Assembly: GCA_020740775.1 (NCBI GenBank)
Contig: JAHEWK010000002.1
Coordinates: 744,001 to 808,000, forward strand
From: Ilyonectria destructans
Taxonomy: Eukaryota > Ascomycota > Sordariomycetes > Hypocreales > Nectriaceae
DNA: 64,000 bases
Direction of reading: 5' to 3'
The first letter of the stretch is position 1. Each line of letters starts with the position of its first letter. The translations under genes were made by a program, and so were the position numbers. Positions 1-10,426 of the stretch are shown one piece after another. The notes beneath the pieces were generated by a model that made no database searches, was not told the DNA's origin, and saw only the letters and a program-made list of their open reading frames with translations.

Positions 1-396
1 CCACTGCGGCATCTGCTCGCCCTGGATCTCCGTCGTCGCATTCAGGGCGCTGTCGGTTGCGGTGATGGCGGCGCGGTAGAGTCGCGGCAGACACCAGGAC
101 AGATAGATGCCACAGCGGTCCGAACGCAGCTTTCCCGTGCTGGGGTCGATGAAGCGCGAGCTGTACCGTGCTTGCATGCGCCAATACGAGAGGTCAAGAT
201 TGTCCATGAGATCGTGGACTGGCGCCCCAGCCTCGGGGTGCTGGAGCAGGGCGGCGTAGTCGGGCTCGACGAGAGGAGCGAATTGCGCGGCCGTCTGGTC
301 AAAATCCTGTGCAACGACGAGGGCTTGGACAGCCATTGGCACGACGACTGTGAAATTCGACTGGGCTCGGGGAGGAGGTGCAGCTTGAGAGGCCAT
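1..396 (-). CDS. N-terminal part of an unknown protein, cut by the window edge
   Basis: An open frame runs from an ATG at 394-396 on the minus strand to the window edge with no stop (132 codons). It starts with a short Pro/Ala-rich stretch, then a block reading like a folded domain (FTVVVPMAVQALVV, later GIYLSWCLPRLYR). There is no signal peptide or membrane helix. It is divergent from the 1,788-codon gene starting 391 bp away, so the two may share a promoter. I do not recognise the family with certainty. From memory only, similar blocks occur in large uncharacterised bacterial proteins whose neighbours resemble the adjacent giant protein; I could not verify this. The start is the first ATG of the frame. 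Most of the gene lies outside the window. Confidence 0.6.
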   Translation of the reverse strand, partial: MASQAAPPPRAQSNFTVVVPMAVQALVVAQDFDQTAAQFAPLVEPDYAALLQHPEAGAPVHDLMDNLDLSYWRMQARYSSRFIDPSTGKLRSDRCGIYLSWCLPRLYRAAITATDSALNATTEIQGEQMPQW

Positions 397-787
397 GGTG
401 AAAGGATGAGGTCTTGGCCGTCTATGCAGAAGCGGTGGTGAGTCCATCCATCACGTCTTGAGTAGGCAACTGACTCTCACAGGTGGTGGTCTGGATAACG
501 GAGCTGGGGAGGTCTAGAACAGTGCAGCTTCGCTTCACTTCTCACAGTGCCATTCCGAATTTACGACGGCATTGCAGGAACTAGCGACGACGTGCAGCCG
601 ATAGTTCCATGTCGGCGTTGCCGCAACAGGCTGCATACCGGCCCACTGCGGAATCGTCTAACAAACGGGCTAACTTACGTGCCGGGCCGCCTTCAACATG
701 CTCAGCTTTCTCTAGTCTGATCATACTCATTGATGCTCTTCGCCAACACAACAATCCATCTTCAGAACCGGACGTGGGAGGGAGAAG
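397..787. promoter_or_regulatory. Divergent intergenic region between the unknown gene and the giant propeller gene
   Basis: These 391 bp separate two genes transcribed away from each other, so they must hold both promoters. I see no clear TATA box on either strand. The last 60 bp before the plus-strand ATG are A/C-rich (CAACACAACAATCC...), typical of fungal leaders. Confidence 0.4.
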
Positions 788-3700
788 ATGCAGTCTCACT
801 CTCGCAGCCATCTTCGCCCCGCCTTCAACCACCTCACGGCGGCTGATGGCGAGCTCTCAGCCTCGCTTGGATCCGACGACCTGCCATCGGCCGAGCAGTT
901 CCGGCTCTGGTCTTTCCAACAGCCTTCTCTCACCGTCGGAAGCTATGCCCTCTCCGTCCGCCAAGAGGTCACGCTGCCCAGCGGAGAGACGGTCCCTCTC
1001 GATACACCGGACAAGGTACTTCGCGTCTCACAGCCCAGGTTTCAGCTGGCAGATCCTGCTGATCTGTACAGCGTCCATCCGGCGCCTGGGCACAGCGCCT
1101 ATGCGCGGACACTGGCCAACGTTGTCTTCAGCCATGCGACCACACCGTGGGAGCGGGATATCTCGAGTGGAAAGGACTTTGGCTTCAACAAGCTGCCGTC
1201 CATGGCCGTCTTGACATTTTCAGAAGAAGAGCTAGTCCTGGACCCAGAGGCGTGGAAGGGGCTTGGATTCAAAGCGGAGGATGAAAAGCCCACTGGGTGC
1301 GGCTCTATCGTCACCAAAGCGTCAAGGCTCGTCGAGCCTGCGTGTGCCATCAAGTCGATCTTGAATGCGCCGGGGTCAAACACAGACTTCAAGCCCCAGG
1401 ATAAACTGTCTCTGCTGGTGCTCGGCTCGGAGCTGTTCAAAGACATCTTCACGGCGTACGGAGATGGTGACCAGCCAGCCTGGACTGGCCATGCTGACTT
1501 GTCCAAGTTCGCAATGATGGCCTCTGCCCAGGAGAGCGTCAGTGGCTTCACAGCGGGCTCCTTTGCAGACAACAACGGTGACGCTCATCAGCCGCGATTC
1601 TCCGTTATTGTCAGTCCCCGAACGGCCCCGCCTGTGAAAGCATCGCCGACCCGGGTTATCTCCCACCTCATCTCGCTTGAGGACGTCGAGAAGGTCACCC
1701 TCTCAGCTGAAAATTCCACCGGCCAGTATGTGGGCTTGGTGTCTCTACATGCGTGGGAGTGGATGAGCGTTCCAGAGGACGCAACCGACTTTGCTCACGT
1801 CATGGCCGAGCTGGGCAAGAATATCAGCCCACTCCGGGTTCCGTACAGCGATAAAGCTAAGAGAGATGGAAATCAATCACCGCCGCCCGAGGCAGTTGCG
1901 TGGTCCAAAGCCATGTCTAATGCTGGCTACGTCCTGAAGCCGCACACAGACGTTTCCGGAGCGCAGAGTATGGTTTTGATACGAGGTCCACTGATCCCTG
2001 TCAAGCCGAGCAAGAAACCGGCCGAGGCCTTCTCGCTCTACGGCGAGGGCCTCGCGCTTGTCGACAAGAAGTCGGACCTCCCGGATGTGTCTTATCAATC
2101 AGCGTGGACGCTTGGCCGGTCCCTGATTATGGCTGACCGAGCATTGAGCGCAAGCCTGCTTCGCCTGAGAGGCAACATCCACGCCGAGGCCGTACGCCGT
2201 GCCAAGGCAAAGGCCCTGGATCAACGGGGCTACGGAGTTATCAGCAACAAAGAAACCTATCTTGCCGGCCTCGAAGACGCAGTCAAGTATCTCCAGCAGG
2301 CGCAAGACATAGGCGGCCTTGGGAAGAGAAACCCTGCACATCGCTGGACACGCGCCGGGGCGGACACTGCCAATCTTCCCGTCATGCGGCTGTCAAAAGA
2401 CACCTCCTACTCCATAGACGACTACCGGAAGCAGGTCGAACAGGTCACTATGCACATGTTCGGCTACGAGTCCAGTGATTCAGACGGAAAGTCCATCCCC
2501 ATACGCCAAATCGACGCCGACGCAGCTGCCATCCGCGCCTGGGCTATCAATTGCTGCCTGCTTGCCAGTGTCCCGCTGCACAGTTTAGTCCTCGACCCGG
2601 CTATGCTGCCATCGGAGTCTATCCGAACGTTCTGCATAGACAACAACTGGATTGATTTCCTCGTGGATGGCGGACTGAGTCTGGCGAACCACTTTGCTCG
2701 CGACGACGATGCTATCCGAAGTGCCGTCAAGAAATGCATAAACACGTATCTTGACACACCTTTGAATGGTGGCACGATACCACAACTGCCGCGCTGGGGG
2801 TTCTTTTTGCGCAGTGTCGCTGTCAGCTCGTTTCCAGACCTCAGAGTTGAGGCACCACTGCCTATCGGCGCGCCTCGCGACGCTCGTGAGGTGCTCTTCA
2901 TGCAAGTTCTGGCCGACGACGTTCTCATCTGTTTGTTTGACCGTCTGCCCGGCGAACGGGAGCTTAGCTACATTCGCATCTACCAGCCGCACCATCAACA
3001 GGGCTTCTCTCTTGGCACGAGCCTGTCCGACAAGGAGCTGGCTGTGTTTCATCGTGGAGTGCCCAAACAACTCGGCCAAGATGTTGGCACCGCGCCCCCT
3101 CAGACTTTCGAAGCTGCTGGACCGGTTCTTGCGTTCGACTTCAAGGCCCGCACGCTGCGGCCAGATGCGTACATGGATCAGTATTACCAGATGATCAAGA
3201 ATATGCCGGACGTCTTCCAAGTCACGGATGGGTCTAAGCCATCGTCACTACTTGCCACACAGCTCAGGGCGGCCAACTTGCGACTGCAACTGAACGCAGA
3301 GGTGGGCAACGAGTGCGACAATGGTGCTTCCAGGTCAGATCGGTGGACAAACGCGGGATTCCAACTCTCAGTAGGGTCGGGACCTAGACCAGACGAGACA
3401 GCTGGAGAAGAGCCACCGTGTCCTGATCCTGTCAGTCGAGCTCCTCCCAGTAATGCTGTCCTGCCGACTGGCCCACGACGCCAATTGCACACCTCTGTCT
3501 CTCCATATGCCCACGTCGACGTCGAGTCAAGGAGCAGTAGGCACAAACTGCCCGAGGAGCTTCAACAATCCGAGTCCAGCAACATGCTCCCGTATTACGC
3601 AATCCCACAGCACGTCAACTGCTGCCTCTGCTACGAGCCAGGAAACACCAGCAACTTGATCTACGCGACGGAAACACCTACCGACCTCATCTTCAATCTC

Positions 3701-6154
3701 AGCGCCGAAGAGCCAAGTGGCATTCCTGCAGAAGTAGAACTTCGCATTCCTGTCGCCCTCAGCTCTGGAATCTACCCTCCCCCAGTAAAAGACGGATCTA
3801 AAGGTGTCTTGGTGATTCCAGGTACGGCTGGTCAGCCGATACTTCCTGTTCTGGAGGATCTCAATCCTAGCCGATGGTGGTCGTACGATTGCAAGCTAGC
3901 AACGTCAAGTCTCTACTCGCTCATTCCAGAGAAATTGCCCGAGGAGGGTGACTCCGTTCCTATCGAGAGTGCAAGACTCGTAATGCTAATCATCAAAATC
4001 AAGCCGCGGTTCCAAAACCTGGCTCCCCCCAACATGACAGCGTTCAAGACGTCATTCATTCTCCGAGGTGTCACCTTCCTTCTTCCAAAACCAGACCCTT
4101 CGTCCAACTCACGCGTTGTGCCATCGAGAGATGCGCGATTTGACATGTTGTGGCGGCCAAACAGCCCCGACGCAGAGACAAGTGTACGCACAACGCAGTT
4201 GACGATCCGTCCCGCACTCGTCGCCACCATCCAGGAGGACAAGACCAGCTACGAGGTGACAAACCAGAGTCTCGACATCGCCTTCATCTTGGCTCGTCTC
4301 CCTCCCGAGAAATCCCAAGTTCGCCTCATTATCACACGCCTCGGCAGGCCGTTTACTGAGTCATTTGAACTTTCGGACACACCAGTGCCCGACCCTGATA
4401 GCGGAGGCTATCTGTATAGGGAAATCAAAAGCATCCTGCGGAACCAGTTTGGCAACTTTGTTGCTCTAGAAGCGAGGCTCGCTGTTATAGACCCCAAAAA
4501 CGGCGATGTCCTAGGCCCGGACTCGGCACTTGTGTTTCCGCAGGTGCCAGACAAAGACGGGCTGGAAGGCTCACATTCCCTTTTCTGGTGTGATGGCCAC
4601 CTGACCGTATCTTGGCTGCCTCTCAAGGGCTTTCATGTGTCAATTACACGCAGGTTCACCGTCATGATCCGGATGGAGCCGAACCCAGAGCCCTCGCCGC
4701 TCTCTTTCGAGGTAGACGATAAGGCTGGCTCCGTCCGCTTCGATAAGGAGGCTCTTGGTAAGTATGGCAGTGAGAAAACTGATCTTGTTATCAAGGTAGT
4801 CGTCACGGTGCAGCACGCCCACATTCATGGCGTCCTACTCGACTCATATCTCTATCTCAGGTCGATGCCAACGATAGACACAAACGTTCTGCCTGTGAAG
4901 AGCTTACTACAACACCCTGAACCCCCTATGTCTACCAGCCGCTTCCCGAGCATGCGTTTCTGGGGTCAGTCGGGGAATATCAAAACTGACTTGTGGTACT
5001 GGAGGAGTAACAAACGCCAGCTCGCGGGGCTCCAGTGCGACGCCGGAGAAGGATTGATATCCGAACAGCTTGGCCCTGAAATTGCCAGTTCCAACCCCGA
5101 TCTCACAGGCATCGGCGCACTTGCTGTGTTACAGATGCATCAGGACCGGCGGTTCAAGATTGTCTGGATTGGCAATGACGGTAGCGTCAATCTCTGGTCA
5201 CGGGAGAATGAAGATATGGAACCTCATAACTGGAGTGATAGCGTCCTCGCACCTCCCGGCAGCGCAACGACACTTGGCGGCGGCTCCTTGGCCGTCTGTG
5301 GCGAAGTGCCCATCAAGGAGCCTCGAGCACGACGCAATCCGGTCATCTGGTGGCTCGGTCCGCGCGGGGAGATATTTGGACGCCGAGCTGTGCCCGACTC
5401 CCCTACCTCGGAGCAATGGGTCGATGTTGAGCCAGGATCCTCTCTCCCAGCGGGCAGCATCGACATCTCCCCGTCGCTGGCACGGCCGGCGCATATGGCG
5501 ACTGTATGGACGTACGACTCCAACAGTACCAACCATGGTGAGGCGGCGTACCTCTTTTGGGTGCACTCCAACGGGGATCTTATGGCGACGTGCTCGTATA
5601 AACCTGGGTCGACAGATCCAAAGAACAGCGGGACGGCCATCGCGTACCGCAGCATTGGTGCTGCGCCCGGTACCGCACTGACTGCGTTTATTGGCCACGG
5701 CGCATACACTCCCTGGTGGAAAGCAAGGGCCTACGTGCTCTGGGTAGCTGCCGACGGTGCCCTTTGTCTTGGCTCCCGAATCGAGGTCCTCGAGACTATC
5801 GTGAACCCCAATGGATGGGGCCCCATCGTCAGGATCTCTTCACCAGGTACTGCGGATCCGTTCTCGGACCTATGTCTCCTGGGTCATACAAAAGCAAAGG
5901 CGGCGGCAGTGGTATGGGCGAGCCCCAAGGGAAAGCTACAGCTTGCTTGGGCCCAGTCCATATCCATTGGTGCGAACGAGTGGTCGGAGTGGGGATGGAA
6001 GGAGATGCCAGTATCTCTGCCAGCCGGACAGGCTCCAATAATTGCGAGGGCCGAAGCGCCTGATGCCATTGGTCGTAATGAAGTTTACACTCCAGCGGGA
6101 GATGGAAAGTGGACAGGGTTTGCAGTCGACTTGAGCTCGATATGGAAACGATGA
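788..6154 (+). CDS. Giant 1,788-residue protein with C-terminal lectin-like six-repeat beta-propeller
   Basis: One uninterrupted frame of 1,788 codons, unusually long for an intronless fungal gene. No signal peptide or membrane helix is visible. Residues 1 to about 860 are an unrecognised globular region; it contains a conserved-looking block near 667-690 (LPRWGFFLRSVAVSSFPDL). A Pro/Ser-rich linker follows at about 860-910, then a beta-rich region to about 1390. From about 1389 to the end I count six repeats of a W-x(3-4)-DG/NG-x(3)-L type (for example IVWIGNDGSVNLW, YLFWVHSNGDLMATC, YVLWVAADGALCLG). This is the pattern of fucose-lectin/PLL-type beta-propellers, whose blades bind sugars. A carbohydrate-binding role for the C-terminus is inference; the rest has no assigned function. 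The frame and ATG at 788 are clear. Absence of introns and possible bacterial-like blocks raise the possibility of horizontal origin. Confidence 0.75.
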   Translation: MQSHSRSHLRPAFNHLTAADGELSASLGSDDLPSAEQFRLWSFQQPSLTVGSYALSVRQEVTLPSGETVPLDTPDKVLRVSQPRFQLADPADLYSVHPAPGHSAYARTLANVVFSHATTPWERDISSGKDFGFNKLPSMAVLTFSEEELVLDPEAWKGLGFKAEDEKPTGCGSIVTKASRLVEPACAIKSILNAPGSNTDFKPQDKLSLLVLGSELFKDIFTAYGDGDQPAWTGHADLSKFAMMASAQESVSGFTAGSFADNNGDAHQPRFSVIVSPRTAPPVKASPTRVISHLISLEDVEKVTLSAENSTGQYVGLVSLHAWEWMSVPEDATDFAHVMAELGKNISPLRVPYSDKAKRDGNQSPPPEAVAWSKAMSNAGYVLKPHTDVSGAQSMVLIRGPLIPVKPSKKPAEAFSLYGEGLALVDKKSDLPDVSYQSAWTLGRSLIMADRALSASLLRLRGNIHAEAVRRAKAKALDQRGYGVISNKETYLAGLEDAVKYLQQAQDIGGLGKRNPAHRWTRAGADTANLPVMRLSKDTSYSIDDYRKQVEQVTMHMFGYESSDSDGKSIPIRQIDADAAAIRAWAINCCLLASVPLHSLVLDPAMLPSESIRTFCIDNNWIDFLVDGGLSLANHFARDDDAIRSAVKKCINTYLDTPLNGGTIPQLPRWGFFLRSVAVSSFPDLRVEAPLPIGAPRDAREVLFMQVLADDVLICLFDRLPGERELSYIRIYQPHHQQGFSLGTSLSDKELAVFHRGVPKQLGQDVGTAPPQTFEAAGPVLAFDFKARTLRPDAYMDQYYQMIKNMPDVFQVTDGSKPSSLLATQLRAANLRLQLNAEVGNECDNGASRSDRWTNAGFQLSVGSGPRPDETAGEEPPCPDPVSRAPPSNAVLPTGPRRQLHTSVSPYAHVDVESRSSRHKLPEELQQSESSNMLPYYAIPQHVNCCLCYEPGNTSNLIYATETPTDLIFNLSAEEPSGIPAEVELRIPVALSSGIYPPPVKDGSKGVLVIPGTAGQPILPVLEDLNPSRWWSYDCKLATSSLYSLIPEKLPEEGDSVPIESARLVMLIIKIKPRFQNLAPPNMTAFKTSFILRGVTFLLPKPDPSSNSRVVPSRDARFDMLWRPNSPDAETSVRTTQLTIRPALVATIQEDKTSYEVTNQSLDIAFILARLPPEKSQVRLIITRLGRPFTESFELSDTPVPDPDSGGYLYREIKSILRNQFGNFVALEARLAVIDPKNGDVLGPDSALVFPQVPDKDGLEGSHSLFWCDGHLTVSWLPLKGFHVSITRRFTVMIRMEPNPEPSPLSFEVDDKAGSVRFDKEALGKYGSEKTDLVIKVVVTVQHAHIHGVLLDSYLYLRSMPTIDTNVLPVKSLLQHPEPPMSTSRFPSMRFWGQSGNIKTDLWYWRSNKRQLAGLQCDAGEGLISEQLGPEIASSNPDLTGIGALAVLQMHQDRRFKIVWIGNDGSVNLWSRENEDMEPHNWSDSVLAPPGSATTLGGGSLAVCGEVPIKEPRARRNPVIWWLGPRGEIFGRRAVPDSPTSEQWVDVEPGSSLPAGSIDISPSLARPAHMATVWTYDSNSTNHGEAAYLFWVHSNGDLMATCSYKPGSTDPKNSGTAIAYRSIGAAPGTALTAFIGHGAYTPWWKARAYVLWVAADGALCLGSRIEVLETIVNPNGWGPIVRISSPGTADPFSDLCLLGHTKAKAAAVVWASPKGKLQLAWAQSISIGANEWSEWGWKEMPVSLPAGQAPIIARAEAPDAIGRNEVYTPAGDGKWTGFAVDLSSIWKR

Positions 6155-7936
6155 TGACAGAGTGGGAAGTAGTGACAACTACATATTTACAAGTAACACC
6201 TTTAGCTATACAATCTCGGCATACCCAATACAAAATAATTGTAGCTCATAGTTCCAGGCCCATGCCCGTACACAGCACGTTTCTGTTCCCCGCCGCCTCA
6301 AGGCCAATACGAATCACCTGGATGCTAGCACCGAACGTGTTGAGGGATCAGAGAGCAGCAGCGGCAGCAGCAGCATATCCGCTACCTCCTTTTGTCGTCC
6401 TGAGACTGCGGTGACCAGCTTTGCCGACAATTTTACTAACTCTTCTAGGTTCAGGTGATGCTATATCCAGCCCCGAATTAGGCGGAATTGGAAGGGTCGT
6501 CTGGATTATAAGACTGGCTAGCGTCGATAGTGACGGTCTGGCCGTATAGTGGTACCCGGGCGCCTTCCGGTCCTGCCAAATAATCAACCTAGCTCTACGA
6601 TTTTCAAATTTCAGCGACATCTGACGGAGTTCGCCAGCCGTTTCTACCACATCCCCCAAGCCACTGTCGCTCACATCAACCAGCCGCGAGAGAATCACCA
6701 GTAGCATCTCCAGCTGATCAAATAGTTGTGGATAATCGCCTTATCACATAAAGGCTGGCTTCTAAGGGCGACCTTTGGGCCCAGCCTTTCGCAGGAACCT
6801 CTGCGATCTCTAGAACTAAAAGTAGCCTCTGGCACCTACTGGTAACAGACTTCTGCCTACGTCGGAGCGACCCCATCCCTGCCTACCATGTCTAATTTAA
6901 AGCCAATGGCCTCCAGAGGTCATTAAGATCATCACCAAGGTCGTTCGTGCTGGCAAATCTATCATCTTTGCAAACCTTGGCGTTATATTTGGTAGTAGCT
7001 GTCCAGTTAGACAGGAAAAGAGCAGGATGTCCGCATGGCATCATTCCGCAGATAGATCAGATACCGCCTATTGAAGCCAATCCTGAGTACGGTGCCCGAT
7101 TATGTACCCTACATACACCAGTCCATACAGGGGAAGATGCTATGTTTTTGGAACGAATCGACATCTTATGTGTCCAAGATGACGGGGAAATGCTCTGACC
7201 GGAATCTGGAAACAGGGCCAGCGTCTTCGTGGACTTGGACATAGAGTGTATTTATCGAAGCCTAAATAATTTGTTGGTAAATCCTCTTTTCAATGAACGA
7301 TGGTTGATATTGAACTCTCGTATTCTCCATTTCAGGGAGTTCGACGGGCATCTAGCTGGCGATCTTCAACACCCCTCCAACAATTCCGACAGAGGAAGAA
7401 GTCAAATTCGAGCGTACCATCCAATAAATGCCCAATGGAACTCCTGTCACACGTGGCCTCAAATTTGTTTCTTCACTGACTCGAATGCGCTAGCAACTGT
7501 AACGGGGCAGTGAAAATGCCCAAGGGTGAGTTCTTGTTACCAAGGTTGCCCAAGAAAATTGGCGCCAGCACTTTTGAGGCATCAAACGCCCAAAACACAA
7601 TGGAGCGGCTTGTGGTGCACGGTTGGGGGTTCATATCATTGAGGGGCCAATTTGTGAAGCTTTGACCTGGGTTTTAATGGTTGGAATCACCGAGGGTGCA
7701 CCTTGTACCTTTTTCTCTAGTTTTCGTACGGAGTATAGTGTGTGGTGGCTGGTCAATTCATCCGAGAACTGCTTGTATCTTCACATAGATGTTTTTCCAG
7801 CAGAGGCCAGCTTTGTAATATAAGTTAGGCATGCACCTAAAAGTCATCATAAACCTCTAATAATGCTCTATATGGTGGTATTCGCTAGACTCCCCCTAGA
7901 TTTAAAAGCGTTTCATCTACTGTCTGGTATTCCATC
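6155..7936. other. Gene-poor stretch with one possible relic exon
   Basis: No convincing gene. On the minus strand 6348-6707 holds a 119-codon frame with a helix-like start (VILSRLVDVSDSGLGDVVET) ending in an alanine run encoded by a GCA/GCG repeat. It has no clear start, splice partner or promoter, so I treat it as a possible relic exon. The remainder is A/T-rich with short random frames. Confidence 0.3.
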
Positions 7937-10426
7937 CTACACTCTATACAAATTCTGTGAACTAACAGGACCAGTCCGCTCAAAGAAAAGATCATCTTCC
8001 ACGATAGGATCGTACGGTCCTCGTTCAACGCGGATATTCTTTGCTGCTCGATGCATCTTGGTCAATCCTCGTCTCAGCGTGTTGCCTTGCGGTACGTTGC
8101 TCTCCGCCTTGTTTGGTGATTGCTGCTCGGGTATTACCCCCATCTCTACCACTTCAGTTTCAGAACGCTTGATGAAGATGCGCGGCGGATGCGGGAGATG
8201 GGTCAGTATAAGTACGATCAAGTAGCAGATGGTAATCGTAGGCAACTGCCAAGGTGTCAAAAGGAAATTGGCCGTATACTCAGCATTTGTTCCCACAAGG
8301 GCCACAAGGCTGAGACCAAGACCGATGGCAAGGACAATAGCCACACGAAACATGTTGAATATGGTCCACCCCCTTCTCTTTGAAAGGAGATGCATTACCA
8401 TCAACAGAATCAGGACCATTCCAGCACTGAGGAACACATATATGAACTAAGAGGATCAGTGGTTAGCAGGCTCTTCTCTATCTTCGAAATTGTATGTGAG
8501 TTACTTACGATGAGTACAAGTCGGTCTGCTGTTGAGCGCACTGCTTCCAACTCTGCTCTGTCCAACTCGTTGGCATCCAATGATTTTGTTTTGCTATCTT
8601 TCTCAACAGAGAGGCCAAAGGCATCACCAATTGCGTGTATGATGATATTTGATACCTTTGTGTATGCTTTGGCCCATGTTTAGGTAGAATCGGTCGTCTC
8701 CCAAGGTGCTTCGCTCCAGAAGCTGTCAGGGATATTGAGGATCTTGGTCAATGTTTGGTTGAGTGGCTTAGCATCATCGCCACCCTCGGCGATATCAGAA
8801 CCGTACTTGTACAAGATTTGGTTTGCGGTAGTGTTCAGTGCATGCACTACCTTGGACGTACTATTGGTTTCTGTCGCTTCTAGTACGTTCTTGCGAAGCT
8901 TTTCTTCTGCGCCGCGGAATGACTCGATGGCGCGCCACCACAAAACCCACTGGCTGCTACCTTCAGCCAGCAAAACGAGAGCAACGTGAAAGGGTAGATG
9001 GATTATTGTCCAGAACGCCTGGTTCAAGGCACCCATATGACTGTGGTGATGCATCCAGTCGAAGTAGAGTTGAAATATGATGTAAATAATGCCCGCTGCA
9101 CATGTGATGATTCCAAATTGCGCAGACGCTTTCAGAGCGTTAGTTAAATGTGAAGAATGTGTATTAAAATGGACTGTAATTCACTTACACCAACTGGCAG
9201 TTGCATCTTTGAGGTAGGTGTACTCGACGATTTTGGTGACATTTTTCGCAAGAATGATGACACCTGTTGGGTTGAACAATTAGCCTTGTATGCATAATAG
9301 GGTACTAAAACAACAACATACCTTCTCCGAGGATGATTAAAGTAAGGAGATTCAGGCGCTCGTTGAAGTGAGTTCCAGAGAAGCTGAGGGTCTTAGAGAA
9401 CGTGGCATGGAGAATAACGCCAACCATTTCTCCAACGGCCACAATGTACCAGACCATAAACAAGACCTTGCGAGGTAGCATCGTCGAGAGAACAGCTATA
9501 AGCAAGTACGCAATTGCGGGGAAAAGGTGCAGAGCAACAGCAAGGAGGAGTGAATTTCGGCTCCGACGGTGTTTGCGTACGTGGAACAGAACAATGGCAT
9601 ATTGTGTAGTGAGAATAAGCCTCGATGCCATGAAACAGAGTGCTACCAATGTTAGTTAGCTCGTTTCCATTCGTTGTGAGCCCGGAAAAGCTGTAGCTTA
9701 CACATTGCTCTGAAAATAGTCTGGACAAGCCCGTCCCGATCGAAAGCAACACCTGCCACTGCGAAGCCGATCATAACAGCGAGATGGCACGCCCGGGCCA
9801 TGCGCTCAAGCACACCATCCTGTCCAAAGCGAGCGTCGAAGACAGTCGTGATGAACCATGTGATCCAGAGCAGTCTACGTATCGGTTCGTGTCAGACGGG
9901 GTAGAGCAAAAAGTTGGCAAAATAGGCTTGAGGAACTTACAGAAAATAATTCACAAATGATATCAGGTTTTCTGTGTCCATGATGGGGTGGACGGTTGCG
10001 AAGACGTTGAGGTTGGCCACGAACCACAGGTCATAGAATAGCTTTGAAGGGTAAGTCAGTCAAGGTCGGCATGTTGTCGAGTGAGTTCATGTTACCTCCG
10101 ATGTCGATGCTGCCTCTCTCTATCATTCGGATGGTTAGCGAAGCCCAGGCGCTGAATTGACCCTCCGATTAGGGTACGTAATAGGGATGGCGTACCTTGG
10201 TGAATTGCAGCGGAGAATCGTCAGGGCCGGCAGTCTGGTTCGGTTCACTGTGATGATGGTTGTCCGCGATCAAATTTTCGCCTTCTTCGCCATGCGCGTT
10301 CTTCCGGACCGGATTCTTGATAATTCTGAGCTTGGAGCTGGCGAACCGAAACGTCGTTCGAGCGGACCGAAGCTCGTGGCCCTTAGGGGCCGGCATGCTC
10401 TCTTCGTCATGACTGGACTCCGTCAT
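7937..10426 (-). pseudogene. LtrA-like multi-pass membrane protein gene with an in-frame stop
   Basis: Eight exons on the minus strand: 10426-10196, 10119-10096, 10041-9941, 9874-9702, 9642-9322, 9263-9189, 9128-8509, 8446-7937. They join in phase to a 685-codon frame. The product resembles the fungal branch of the low-temperature-requirement-A family: a polar N-terminus, then an ELFYDLWFVANLNVFATVHP block, many hydrophobic helices and an FNERLNLLTLIILGEG block. Codon 458 is TAA (8680-8682). Reading continues cleanly after it through the end of exon 7 and all of exon 8, including further membrane helices and an acidic tail. No splice pair near the stop removes it without deleting coding sequence. 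Either the gene is freshly broken (truncated product of 457 residues), the stop is read through, or it is a sequence error. An ATG at 10510 is an alternative start. The family's function in fungi is not established. Confidence 0.8.

Noticed and set aside
609..1214. A 201-codon plus-strand frame overlapping the start of the giant gene
   Set aside because: Ser/Arg-rich random composition; the overlapping 1,788-codon frame is clearly the real one.
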